A stretch of 63,398 bases of DNA from an uncultured Bacteroidales bacterium. GTDB lineage: Bacteria > Bacteroidota > Bacteroidia > Bacteroidales > UBA932. The notes below the pieces were generated by a model, which worked only from the letters and a program-made list of their open reading frames with translations, had not been told where the DNA came from and ran no database searches. Positions 24,174 through 33,000 of this stretch are shown here, piece after piece. A program made the translations under genes and the position numbers. The stretch lies in NCBI GenBank assembly GCA_949286415.1, contig CASEBV010000019.1:1-63398 (forward strand), in the 5' to 3' direction. Position 1 is the stretch's first letter, and each line of letters begins with the position of its first letter.

Positions 24174-26489
24174 GACTGTCTCCTTTTCAATATGTTCAAT
24201 ATGATTGTGTGATTCAATATGATTGTCTGATTCAACACCTATCCGTTTTCCCTTGAGTCTCAGGCTGTTGGTTACCACGCTCACGCTGCTGAACGCCATC
24301 GCGGCCCCGGCTATCATCGGATTGAGCAGAAAATCGTTCAGGGGGTAGAGTGCACCGGCAGCCACAGGCACTCCGATCATATTGTAGATGAAAGCCCAGA
24401 AAAGATTCTGCCTTATGGTGCGGACGGTGAGCTTCGAGAGTCTGAATGCTTCCGGAATCTTGGTCAGGTCGGAAGAAATGATTGTCATCTTCGCCACATC
24501 CATCGCGATGTCGCTCCCTCCGCCCATTGCAATGCTCAGGTCGGCCGTTGCAAGTGCCGCACTGTCATTGATGCCGTCGCCGGCCATTGCCACAATACGG
24601 CCCTGTCTCTGAAGTTCCTTTACGAATCCGGCCTTGTCCTGGGGCAGGACTTCGGCCTTGAAGTGTCTTATGCCGGCCGCCTCTGCAACTGCCGCCGCTG
24701 TGGCTTGATTGTCTCCGGTGAGCATGTACACTTCTATGCCGTCATCATGCAATTTCCGGATTGCCCTGATGGAACTTTCCTTTATCCTGTCGGATATTGC
24801 CGCAATGGCAAGGCTTTCTTCGGCAGAAGAGAACCAGATTACGGTTTTGGCGGCTGCCGTGAACTCCATTGCTTTGGCGTCAAGGTCAGGGGCAATCTCT
24901 ATTCCGTTGTCAGCAAGCAGTTTCCGGTTGCCGGCAAAATACCGTCTCCCTTCATGGCTGCCTTTGACTCCGGCTCCTGTGATGCTTTCGAAATCCCTGA
25001 TGACTGTTTCCGGAGACCTGCCGAGATGCTTCACGACTGCCTCGGCAAGGGGATGTTCGGACAGGGCTTCAAGGGCTGACAGGATTTTCCCCAGGTCTGC
25101 GGCATCCTTTTCGGCGTTCCGGCTCCACACTATGTCCGTGACCGATGGTCTGCCTTCGGTTACGGTGCCGGTCTTGTCAAGGACCACCGAGTCTATTTTT
25201 CTTGCCGTCTCAATGCTTTCCGCATCCTTGATGAGTATCCCGTTGTCGGCGCCTTTTCCGATTCCCACCATTATGGCGGTGGGGGTGGCAAGGCCGAGGG
25301 CGCAGGGGCAGGCGATGATGAGCACCGTCACCATTGCGAGAAGTCCGTGAGTGATGCCGTTTTCTCCGTCAAGAATGACCCAAAGGATGAACGAAAGCAA
25401 GGCAATGCCCATGATGACCGGCACGAATACCGCGGCTATCCTGTCAACAAGCTTCTGTACCGGCGCCTTGCTGCCCTGCGCGTCCTGGACCATGGCAATA
25501 ATCTTTGAGAGAAGGGTGTCGGTCCCGACTTTGTCGGCGCGGAACATGAAGCTGCCCTTCTGGTTGATTGTGCCTGCGAATACCTTTGCTCCCGGCTGCT
25601 TTGCCACAGGCACCGGCTCTCCGCTCAGCATGCTCTCGTCCACATAGGAACTACCAGAAATGACGCTTCCGTCCACAGCCACGCGCTCTCCCGGACGGAC
25701 GGATATGATATCCCCCGGACGGACTGCGCTGATCGGAATCTCTCTGCTCGCTCCTGTCTCCCCGCCTCCTGTCTTCCCGGCTCCCGGGATGACTACAGTG
25801 ACGGTCTTGGGCTGGAGTCCCATGAGTTTCCTGATTGCATCGGAAGTATTTCCCTTTGCCTTTTCTTCAAGCAGTCTTCCGAGCAGGATGAAGGCTATGA
25901 TGACACTTGATGCCTCGAAGTACACGTGAGGCTCGATCCCGCGTGACAGCCAGAAATCCGGGAACAGCAGATTGAATACGCTGAAAAGATAGGCGATTCC
26001 TGTGCTGCTTGCCACGAGGGTGTCCATATTGGCTGTCCCGTGCCTGAGCTGCTTCCATGCACTGGCAAAAAATCCTCTGCCCAGCCAGAATACCACCGGG
26101 GTGGCCAGGAGCCACATGATGATTTTCATATACGGGACATCCATGAAAAACATGCCGATTACGGCAGTGGGGAGGGCAAGTGCGATGGCCCATATGGTCC
26201 TGCGCCTGAGCTCCGTGTACCTTTTGTCGTGCGCTTTCTGTGCCTTGTCCGCGATGTCTTCTTCCTTGTCTGTGAGCAGGTCGTATCCTGCATCCTGCAC
26301 GGCCTTCCTGAGAGAGTCGGGGGAGCATCCGTCACATTCGTATTCGACATTGGCGGTTGCCGCAGCATAGTTGACGGTAGCCTTTATTACGCCTTTCTGT
26401 GCGTTGAGAGTCTTTTCCACCCTTGCCGCACATGCCGCGCAGCTCATGCCGAGTATCGGAAAAGTATCCTTTGTCCTGTTGCCTTCCAT
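23961..26489 (-). CDS. copA: copper-exporting P1B-type ATPase with C-terminal CopZ-like domain
   Basis: 842 residues. An N-terminal heavy-metal-associated domain has GMSCAAC (Cys17, Cys20). Eight membrane segments follow with the metal-site CPC near residue 394, then DKTGTVTEG (phosphorylated Asp about 436), HPLAEA and GDGIND (about 634). After the last membrane helices comes a short His/Asn/Glu-rich linker made of an 18-nt tandem repeat and then a second HMA domain (residues 773-842, GMMCNHC). The order is ATPase first, chaperone last, unlike the usual tandem N-terminal HMA layout. It follows the HMA-AraC regulator gene on the same strand and has its own promoter with a 14-bp palindrome. Confidence 0.93.
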   Translation of the reverse strand: MEGNRTKDTFPILGMSCAACAARVEKTLNAQKGVIKATVNYAAATANVEYECDGCSPDSLRKAVQDAGYDLLTDKEEDIADKAQKAHDKRYTELRRRTIWAIALALPTAVIGMFFMDVPYMKIIMWLLATPVVFWLGRGFFASAWKQLRHGTANMDTLVASSTGIAYLFSVFNLLFPDFWLSRGIEPHVYFEASSVIIAFILLGRLLEEKAKGNTSDAIRKLMGLQPKTVTVVIPGAGKTGGGETGASREIPISAVRPGDIISVRPGERVAVDGSVISGSSYVDESMLSGEPVPVAKQPGAKVFAGTINQKGSFMFRADKVGTDTLLSKIIAMVQDAQGSKAPVQKLVDRIAAVFVPVIMGIALLSFILWVILDGENGITHGLLAMVTVLIIACPCALGLATPTAIMVGIGKGADNGILIKDAESIETARKIDSVVLDKTGTVTEGRPSVTDIVWSRNAEKDAADLGKILSALEALSEHPLAEAVVKHLGRSPETVIRDFESITGAGVKGSHEGRRYFAGNRKLLADNGIEIAPDLDAKAMEFTAAAKTVIWFSSAEESLAIAAISDRIKESSIRAIRKLHDDGIEVYMLTGDNQATAAAVAEAAGIRHFKAEVLPQDKAGFVKELQRQGRIVAMAGDGINDSAALATADLSIAMGGGSDIAMDVAKMTIISSDLTKIPEAFRLSKLTVRTIRQNLFWAFIYNMIGVPVAAGALYPLNDFLLNPMIAGAAMAFSSVSVVTNSLRLKGKRIGVESDNHIESHNHIEHIEKETVMKKEFKVSGMMCNHCRMHVEKALNRLDGVKATVTLEPPVASVEFTSDKVYTLAELQKQVTDEAGDYTLEE
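24186..24235. repeat. 18-bp tandem repeat in the CopA linker
   Basis: Two 18-base units (TTCAATATGATTGTGTGA and one with a single change), preceded and followed by partial copies. In frame they encode a His/Ile/Glu-rich linker (SDNHIESHNHIEHIE) between the CopA core and its C-terminal HMA domain. Confidence 0.75.
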
Positions 26490-26511
26490 TTCGTTTTACT
26501 TTGCTGATATT

Positions 26512-26544
26512 CCGTGATTCGTCCGTGATTCGCCCGTGATTCGC
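26512..26544. repeat. three 11-bp tandem repeats in the copA 5' UTR
   Basis: Three consecutive copies of CCGTGATTCGC (the first ending in T) between the copA promoter and its ATG. They lie in the transcribed leader, judging from the -7 box at 26573. Confidence 0.7.
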
Positions 26545-26572
26545 CCGGAACGCCGTCCGGAATATTATTGTG

Positions 26573-26596
26573 CAAAGATATGCCGGAAATTTCCGG
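26573..26596 (-). promoter_or_regulatory. copA promoter with palindromic operator candidate
   Basis: The -7 box TATCTTTG (26573-26580) is followed upstream by a perfect 14-bp palindrome, CCGGAAATTTCCGG (26583-26596), which sits in the spacer between -7 and -33. This is where a repressor or a DNA-distorting activator would act. It is also 26 bases beyond the regulator gene stop; there is no T-run, so a terminator is less likely. Confidence 0.6.
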
Positions 26597-26622
26597 TGCA
26601 GTTATGGAATTATGGACAGATT

Positions 26623-27210
26623 TTATAAGATTTTATCCAGCGGCTTGCGGCGGTTTTCCCCGATTTTTCGGAAATGGCTCGGAGTCAGCCCCGTGATATT
26701 CTTGAACTGGGCGCTCAGATATGCCGCGCTCGAGTACCCGAGCCTGTCCGCAATTTCGTTCAGGGACAATTCTCCGTATGCGAGAAGTTCCTTGGCCTTT
26801 TCTATCTTCTGAGCTATGAAATATTTTTCTATTGTTGTGCCTGTGGCTTCGGAAAACACTTTGCTGAGCAGGCTGTAGTCCTTGTGCATCCTTGAAGAGA
26901 GCCAGTCGGAAAGATTGACTTTCAGCCCGCCGCTGTCATAATGGACCAGTCTGATTATTTCGGACTTGACCTGCTCGATGATACGGGATTTCCTGTCATC
27001 GATGATTTCAAATCCCAGCGGTTCAAGGGCCGCCCTGACAGCATCATGCACGGCATCCGTAATTTCTTCCCGGATGACTGCGGTGCCGAGTTCCGTCTTC
27101 ACCGGATGCAGGCCGAGGCCGCACAATGCATTTTCCACAGCCATTATGCATCTGTTGCATACCATATTCTTGATATGGAGCGTATTTTTCTCTCCGTATT
27201 CAGCTTCCAT
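26623..27210 (-). CDS. AraC-type regulator fused to an N-terminal HMA copper-binding domain
   Basis: 195 residues from MEAEYGEKNTLHIKNMVC. The N-terminal third is a heavy-metal-associated fold with CNRC (Cys18, Cys21); the C-terminal half is an AraC double helix-turn-helix (LSDWLSSRMHKDYSLLSKVF, then SLNEIADRLGYSSAAYLSAQFKNITG). The normal AraC sugar-binding cupin is absent, so the HMA domain is the likely sensor. Its position directly upstream of copA and its metal-binding pair make it the probable copper-responsive regulator of the module. Its own promoter carries a short inverted repeat that could allow autoregulation. Confidence 0.85.
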   Translation of the reverse strand: MEAEYGEKNTLHIKNMVCNRCIMAVENALCGLGLHPVKTELGTAVIREEITDAVHDAVRAALEPLGFEIIDDRKSRIIEQVKSEIIRLVHYDSGGLKVNLSDWLSSRMHKDYSLLSKVFSEATGTTIEKYFIAQKIEKAKELLAYGELSLNEIADRLGYSSAAYLSAQFKNITGLTPSHFRKIGENRRKPLDKIL

Positions 27211-27234
27211 TTGTTCCGTCTCATGAGGCCTGAC

Positions 27235-27255
27235 CCGACCGTCGGAACAAAAATA
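27235..27255 (-). promoter_or_regulatory. promoter and inverted repeat of the HMA-AraC gene
   Basis: The -7 box TATTTTTG (27248-27255) is followed just downstream by CCGAC-C-GTCGG (27235-27245), a perfect 5-bp inverted repeat at the expected transcription start. Confidence 0.5.
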
Positions 27256-27299
27256 AGGATAATCGGGCAAAAGAGAAAAGGACTTCCATGAATTTTATC

Positions 27300-27307
27300 T
27301 AACTTTG
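27300..27307 (+). promoter_or_regulatory. -7 box for the membrane protein/HAD pair
   Basis: TAACTTTG, 23 bases before the ATG at 27331; it supports that start over the in-frame codon at 27310. Confidence 0.5.
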
Positions 27308-27330
27308 ACTTGGGATTAAAACAGCTTGCC

Positions 27331-28038
27331 ATGACATATTTCGGACTCATTTTCGCTCTCATACCGGTTCTCGCCGGGCTGATAATATTCCGATGGCCGC
27401 ATCTGTGCACTTCATTTTCAACAATGACTCCGGAAGAATTGGCAAATGTGGACCTCAAGGCCGTGTCGAGGGATTCCATCGTGATACTCGGAGGGACCGG
27501 AGCCGCGTGTGCCATACTATATTATTCTCTGTATTATACCGGACATTATACCATTGCAATAGAGTTGTGTGTCATTGCCCTTCTCGCCGGATGCATAGTG
27601 CTTGCCGCCGTGCTGCGGAAACACGACCGCAATCCCGGCAGGAAGAAAGGCGCTGTCGCCCTGGCCGTCACGGCCGTTTTTGCTGTGGCGATATGCATAA
27701 TGCTGTTCTCATGGTCCCGTCCGGTGAAAATCCATGTCGAAGGGGACTCTCTTGAAATCGACGGTGCATACGGCATGACTGTCCCGCTGCAGGACATAAG
27801 GCAGGCAAAGCTGACCGACACGCTGCCGGAGATAGAGATGAGGACGAACGGCATCGGCCTCGGATATATCCAGACGGGACATTTTCGCCTGAAGGACATA
27901 GGCGCATGCAGGCTGTATGTCAACATGAAGTTTTCTCCCTATGTGCAGCTGACACTCGCCGACGGCCAGACCGTCATTTTCAATACATCCGATTCTGAAT
28001 TGACCGAACATCTTTATGAGACCTGCATTTCTTTTTGA
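27331..28038 (+). CDS. membrane protein with DUF3784-like N terminus and PH-like C terminus
   Basis: 235 residues starting MTYFGLIFALIPVLAG. Three to four hydrophobic segments (about 2-22, 55-75, 80-97, 112-130) are followed by about 105 soluble residues with the beta-rich look of a bacterial PH domain (VKIHVEGDSLEIDGAYGMTV, MKFSPYVQLTLADGQTVIFN). The arrangement resembles DUF3784 proteins of Firmicutes and Bacteroidota. Function unknown. Its end overlaps the HAD phosphatase start by 23 bases, so translation is probably coupled. Confidence 0.7.
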   Translation: MTYFGLIFALIPVLAGLIIFRWPHLCTSFSTMTPEELANVDLKAVSRDSIVILGGTGAACAILYYSLYYTGHYTIAIELCVIALLAGCIVLAAVLRKHDRNPGRKKGAVALAVTAVFAVAICIMLFSWSRPVKIHVEGDSLEIDGAYGMTVPLQDIRQAKLTDTLPEIEMRTNGIGLGYIQTGHFRLKDIGACRLYVNMKFSPYVQLTLADGQTVIFNTSDSELTEHLYETCISF

Positions 28039-28645
28039 CCTTGACGGCGTGATATTCGATACCGAGGGCCAGTATTCAGTGTTTTGGGACGAGATAGGGA
28101 AGGAACATTTCTCAGACAGCGGCTTTGCGGGGAAAATCAAGGGACAGACCCTCGTGCAGATATTCGACCTGTATTTCAAGGACAACCTGCCGCTTCAGGA
28201 AGAGATCAGGGACAGGCTCTATCGTCTGGAGCGCGAAATGGACTACCGCTATGTCCCGGGAGTGGAGGACTTCCTTTCCGAACTTAAGTCCGCGGGCTAT
28301 CCTGCCGCCGTTGTCACAAGTTCCAACAGGGACAAGATGGAAAATGTCTACCGGGCGCATCCTGACTTTTCAGGCCGGTTTGCCCGTATATTCACAGGAG
28401 AGGACTTTACCCGTTCCAAGCCGGCCCCGGACTGCTATCTTCTCGGCATGAAGACTTTCGGCACAGCTCCCGAAGATACCTTTATATTTGAGGATTCCTT
28501 CAGCGGACTGCAGGCGGCGCGCACCTCAGGAGGCAATGTAATAGCCCTCGCCACGACCAACCTGAGGGAAGCCGTCGCCCCGTATGCTTCGCTTGTAATC
28601 GATGATTTCCGAGGGCTGACGGCGGGGATGCTGTTGAAAAAATAA
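28016..28645 (+). CDS. HAD family phosphatase (beta-phosphoglucomutase-like)
   Basis: 209 residues. HAD motif I is FDLDGVIFDTE near residue 7, motif II is VVTSSNRDK, the motif III lysine is in FTRSKPAPDCY, and motif IV is FEDSFSG. A helical cap between motifs I and II places it in subfamily IA with sugar-phosphate phosphatases and phosphoglucomutases. The substrate cannot be assigned. It overlaps the upstream membrane protein gene by 23 bases and is followed by the carAB leader. Confidence 0.88.
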   Translation: MRPAFLFDLDGVIFDTEGQYSVFWDEIGKEHFSDSGFAGKIKGQTLVQIFDLYFKDNLPLQEEIRDRLYRLEREMDYRYVPGVEDFLSELKSAGYPAAVVTSSNRDKMENVYRAHPDFSGRFARIFTGEDFTRSKPAPDCYLLGMKTFGTAPEDTFIFEDSFSGLQAARTSGGNVIALATTNLREAVAPYASLVIDDFRGLTAGMLLKK

Positions 28646-28692
28646 TCCGCAAAAATCATCCGGGAAAATTAATGTCTTTCGCCCAAAATTTC

Positions 28693-28700
28693 TATCTTTG
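28693..28700 (+). promoter_or_regulatory. -7 box for carAB
   Basis: TATCTTTG, exact consensus, about 170 bases before the carA ATG, leaving a long leader that contains a small reading frame and a terminator-like hairpin. Confidence 0.55.
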
Positions 28701-28728
28701 CATTTTGAAATCTTGAAACAGGCTTATT

Positions 28729-28824
28729 ATGATTATGTCGGATGGTTCATATTCTCCGTTGAGCGCATTATCAGGTAATGCCAATGTTTCCCTTTTCAGG
28801 ATTTTTCAAAAGTTAATCAGTTGA
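28729..28824 (+). CDS. candidate carAB leader peptide (31 codons)
   Basis: An ATG at 28729, about 22 bases after the predicted transcription start, opens 31 codons (MIMSDGSYSPL...FQKLIS) ending in TGA at 28822. The stop lies five bases before the terminator-like hairpin, so a ribosome finishing this frame would cover its 5' arm. The last third is U-rich (TTTCCCTTTTC, ATTTTTC), as in leaders where RNA polymerase pausing on low UTP is sensed. The peptide matches nothing I know; evidence is positional only. Confidence 0.4.
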   Translation: MIMSDGSYSPLSALSGNANVSLFRIFQKLIS

Positions 28825-28829
28825 TATGC

Positions 28830-28861
28830 CGGCCGTTCCTTTGCGGGATGGTCGTTTTTTT
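28830..28861 (+). terminator. terminator-like hairpin (attenuator candidate) before carA
   Basis: The arms CGGCCGTTCC (28830-28839) and GGGATGGTCG (28845-28854) form a 10-bp stem with three G-U pairs and a 5-base loop, followed by seven T (28855-28861). It lies 12 bases before the carA ATG, inside the carAB leader. A segment at 28740-28747 could pair with the 5' arm with one bulge and serve as an antiterminator. Confidence 0.55.
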
Positions 28862-28873
28862 AATTGTAGTGCA

Positions 28874-29956
28874 ATGGACAGTAAACTCGGTGCAACTCTC
28901 AAATTGGAGAACGGGATGGAGTTCAGGGGCTATTCTTTCGGATATGCCGGACCTTGCGACGGGGAAGTCGTATTCTCCACGGCAATGGTAGGCTATCCCG
29001 AAAGCCTGACTGACCCTTCTTATTCCGGTCAGATTCTCTGTGTGACTTATCCTCTTGTGGGAAATTACGGCGTTCCGGCCGACGGTGAGGACGAATTCGG
29101 CATCTCCAGGAACTTCGAATCGGACAGGATACATGTCCGCGGACTTCTTATCTCCGACTATTCCTTTGAATACAGCCATTGGAAGGCGGTGAAGAGCCTC
29201 GACCAGTGGCTCAAGGAGCAGAAGATCCCCGGAATCTACGGGATAGACACAAGGGAACTGACCAAGATTCTCCGCGAACATGGTTCCATGCTCGGGATCA
29301 TTGTCCCGGACGGCTTCACAAGGGATTTCCCGATAGAAGACCCTAACCTCGTCAACCAGGTCGCCATAGTGAGCTGCAAGGAGGTGATACGGTACGGCAA
29401 GGGAGACAAGAAGATTGTCCTCGTGGACTGCGGGGTGAAGAACAACATCCTCAGATGCCTTATCCGCAGGGGAGTGGAAGTCATCAGGGTGCCGTGGGAC
29501 TATGATTTCAATACACTTGAATATGACGGGCTCTTCATTTCCAACGGACCGGGCAATCCCGCCCTTTGCGAGAAGACCGTCGGGCATATCCGGCAGGCCA
29601 TGAAAAGCGACAGGCCGATATTCGGAATCTGCATGGGCAACCAGCTGCTGTGTGTGGCGGGAGGAGCATCCACCTACAAGCTCAAATACGGGCACCGGAG
29701 CCACAACCAGCCTGTAAGGATGGTCGGGACCAACCGCTGCTTCATCACTTCCCAGAACCATGGCTTTGCCGTGGACAACAGGACTCTCGGAGAAGACTGG
29801 GAGCCGCTCTTCATCAACATGAACGACGGCACCAACGAGGGCATCAGGCACAAGACCAGGCCGTTCTTCTCCGCCCAGTTCCATCCCGAGGCCACAAGCG
29901 GGCCGACCGACACCGAATTCCTCTTCGACGAATTCCTCTCCAAGGTCAGGGGCTGA
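28874..29956 (+). CDS. carA: carbamoyl-phosphate synthase small (glutaminase) subunit
   Basis: 360 residues starting MDSKLGATLKLENG; the in-frame ATG at 28826 would run through the hairpin and T-run and is rejected. The class I glutamine amidotransferase domain has the nucleophile Cys about 252 in GICMGNQ and the His-Glu pair in FHPEATSGP. The N-terminal half has the CarA-specific GYPESLTDPSYSGQI. It hydrolyses glutamine and passes ammonia to CarB for carbamoyl phosphate, shared by pyrimidine and arginine synthesis. carB begins 88 bases later. Confidence 0.95.
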   Translation: MDSKLGATLKLENGMEFRGYSFGYAGPCDGEVVFSTAMVGYPESLTDPSYSGQILCVTYPLVGNYGVPADGEDEFGISRNFESDRIHVRGLLISDYSFEYSHWKAVKSLDQWLKEQKIPGIYGIDTRELTKILREHGSMLGIIVPDGFTRDFPIEDPNLVNQVAIVSCKEVIRYGKGDKKIVLVDCGVKNNILRCLIRRGVEVIRVPWDYDFNTLEYDGLFISNGPGNPALCEKTVGHIRQAMKSDRPIFGICMGNQLLCVAGGASTYKLKYGHRSHNQPVRMVGTNRCFITSQNHGFAVDNRTLGEDWEPLFINMNDGTNEGIRHKTRPFFSAQFHPEATSGPTDTEFLFDEFLSKVRG

Positions 29957-30044
29957 CATCAGAAATATTCCAGGTACGGAAGAAACATTCCATGTACAGG
30001 ATAAACATTCCAAGACAACAGAAAATATCCCAACATACGCAGAC
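29957..30044. repeat. degenerate ~20-bp repeats between carA and carB
   Basis: Three to four imperfect copies of a unit with the core AAACATTCCA (AAATATTCCAG, AAACATTCCAT, AAACATTCCAA, AAATATCCCA) fill the 88-base gap. No promoter box is visible, so carB is read from the carA promoter. Role unknown. Confidence 0.5.
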
Positions 30045-33000
30045 ATGATAGACAACGACATAAAGAAAGTGGTGATTCTCGGTTCCGGCGCCCTCAAGAT
30101 AGGCGAGGCCGGCGAGTTCGACTATTCAGGCTCCCAGGCACTCAAGGCACTGAAGGAAGAAGGCATCGAGACAATTCTCATCAACCCGAACATTGCCACC
30201 GTGCAGACTTCGGAAGGAGTGGCCGACAAGATTTACTTCCTTCCTGTCACACCATATTTCGTGGAGAAGGTCATCCTGAAGGAGAAGCCTCAGGGTATCC
30301 TCCTGGCCTTCGGCGGACAGACTGCCCTGAACTGCGGGGTGGAACTTTACCGCAGCGGTGTGCTTGCCTCCAACAATGTCAGGGTCCTCGGCACACCTGT
30401 CCAGGCTATAATCGACACTGAAGACAGGGAACTGTTCGTGGAGAAGCTGGACCAGATCAATGTAAAGACGATAAAGTCCCATGCCGCGGAGAGCATGGAA
30501 CAGGCGAGGGCGGCGGCATCGGAACTCGGCTATCCGGTGATTATCCGTGCGGCCTATGCCCTCGGCGGGCTCGGCTCCGGGTTCTGTGACAATGAGCAGG
30601 AACTCGAGGAGGTCTGCGAGAAGGCTTTCTCTTTCTCGCCGCAGGTGCTTGTCGAGAAATCCCTCAAGGGCTGGAAGGAGATTGAATACGAAGTCGTGAG
30701 GGACCGATATGACAACTGCATCACTGTCTGTAACATGGAGAATTTCGACCCGCTCGGAATCCACACCGGTGAAAGTATAGTAGTGGCTCCGTCACAGACT
30801 CTGACAAACGAAGAATACCATTATCTGAGGGAACTGTCCATAAAGATAGTGCGCCATATCGGCATAGTCGGGGAGTGCAACGTCCAGTATGCCTTCAATC
30901 CCGATGCCATGGACTACAGGGTGATTGAGGTGAATGCCAGGCTCAGCCGCTCTTCGGCCCTCGCATCCAAGGCCACCGGCTATCCGCTCGCTTTCGTGGC
31001 CGCAAAGCTCGGTCTGGGATACGGGTTGTTTGACCTGAAGAATTCCGTGACAAGGGAGACCCCGGCCTTCTTCGAGCCTGCCCTTGACTATATTGTCTGC
31101 AAGATTCCGCGCTGGGACCTCTCCAAGTTCCACGGCGTGTCCCGCAAGATCGGCTCCAGCATGAAGAGCGTGGGCGAGGTCATGGCCATCGGACGCAGCT
31201 TCGAGGAAGCCATCCAGAAGGGACTCAGGATGATTGGCCAGGGGGCGCACGGATTCGTGGGCAACAAGGAGCTGAAGGTTGCCGATGTCGACGAAGCCCT
31301 GAGGGAGCCTACCGACCGCCGCATATTCGTGATTTCAAAGGCCATGCGTGCGGGTTATACTGTTGACCAGATTCATGAGCTGACCAAGATTGACAGGTGG
31401 TTCCTCGAGAAACTGGCAGGTATCGTGAAGACATTCAATGAGATGCACGAATACGACGACTGCGGGGCCATGCCGGCTGACCTGCTCCGCAGGGCAAAGC
31501 AGCAGGGATTCTCGGATTTCCAGATTGCCAGGGCCGTCTACAAGGACAAGATTGACAATGAGGATGCCCAGACCATTGTGCGCGCATTCAGGAAGTCCCA
31601 TGGCATAGTTCCTTGCGTAAAGCAGATTGATACTCTTGCCGCAGAATTCCCGGCCCAGACCAATTATCTGTACCTCACATACAACGGCTCTTACAACGAC
31701 ATCAGATATGAACATGACGGCAAGGGAGTCATAGTCCTCGGCTCCGGAGCCTACCGCATCGGAAGTTCCGTGGAGTTTGACTGGTGCTCCGTCAATGCGC
31801 TAAACACCATCAGGAAGGAAGGCTACAGGGGAATTATGATCAACTACAACCCCGAAACGGTTTCCACTGACTATGACATGTGCGACAGGCTCTATTTCGA
31901 CGAGCTCACATTCGAGCGCGTCATGGATATCTACGAGCTCGAGCAGCCGCACGGAGTCGTCGTGTCAGTAGGAGGACAGATTCCGAACAATCTGGCGCTC
32001 AGGCTCGACCAGAACGGCGTAAATATTCTCGGAACGAGTGCAAAGTGCATCGACAAGGCAGAGGACAGGCATAAATTCTCGTCCATAGTGGATGCCCTCG
32101 GAATAGACCAGCCGAAATGGAAGGAACTGACCACAATCGACGATGTGCATTCCTTCGTCGATCAGGTGGGATATCCGGTGCTTGTGCGGCCGTCGTATGT
32201 GCTCTCCGGGGCTGCGATGAATGTCTGCTACAACGAGGAGGAACTCAGGCGCTTCCTGTCGCTTGCCGCTGAAGTCTCCCAGAAGCATCCGGTGGTCATC
32301 AGCGAATTCATGCAGAGATGCAAGGAAATCGAGTTCGACGCCGTGGCCGACGGGGGAGAGGTGATTGCCTACGCCATTTCGGAACACATCGAGTTCGCCG
32401 GAGTGCACTCGGGAGACGCCACAATCCAGTTCCCTCCGCAGAAGCTCTATATCGAGACCGTCCGCCGCATCAAGAAAATCGCGAAGAAAATTGCTTCCGC
32501 CCTTGAGATTTCGGGGCCTTTCAATATCCAGTTCCTTGCCAAGGAAAATGCAATCAAGGTCATAGAATGCAACCTCAGGGCATCAAGGAGCTTCCCGTTT
32601 GTGTCCAAGGTTCTTAAGATCAACCTTATTGAACTTGCGACCAAGGTCATGCTGGGTCAACATCCGGCAGCGCCGCACAAGAGTGCCTTCGACCTTGATT
32701 ATGTCGGCATCAAGGCATCGCAGTTCTCATTCTCCCGTCTCCAGCAGGCCGACCCTGTCCTCGGAGTCGACATGGCGTCTACAGGTGAGGTGGGATGCAT
32801 CGGCGATGACTTCAATGAGGCTCTCCTGAAGTCCGTGCTATCCGTAGGATATACCATTCCTGAGAAGAACATCCTGATCTCATCCGGAGATGTCATGCAG
32901 AAGGCAGATCTCTACGGGGCATGCAAGCTGCTTGCCGAACACGGCTACACCATCTACGCGACAGGCGGCTCATACCGCTATCTCGTTGAGAACGGCGTGC

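Noticed and set aside
28826..28873. Earlier ATG start for carA
   Set aside because: It would translate the hairpin and T-run; the family N terminus begins at 28874.
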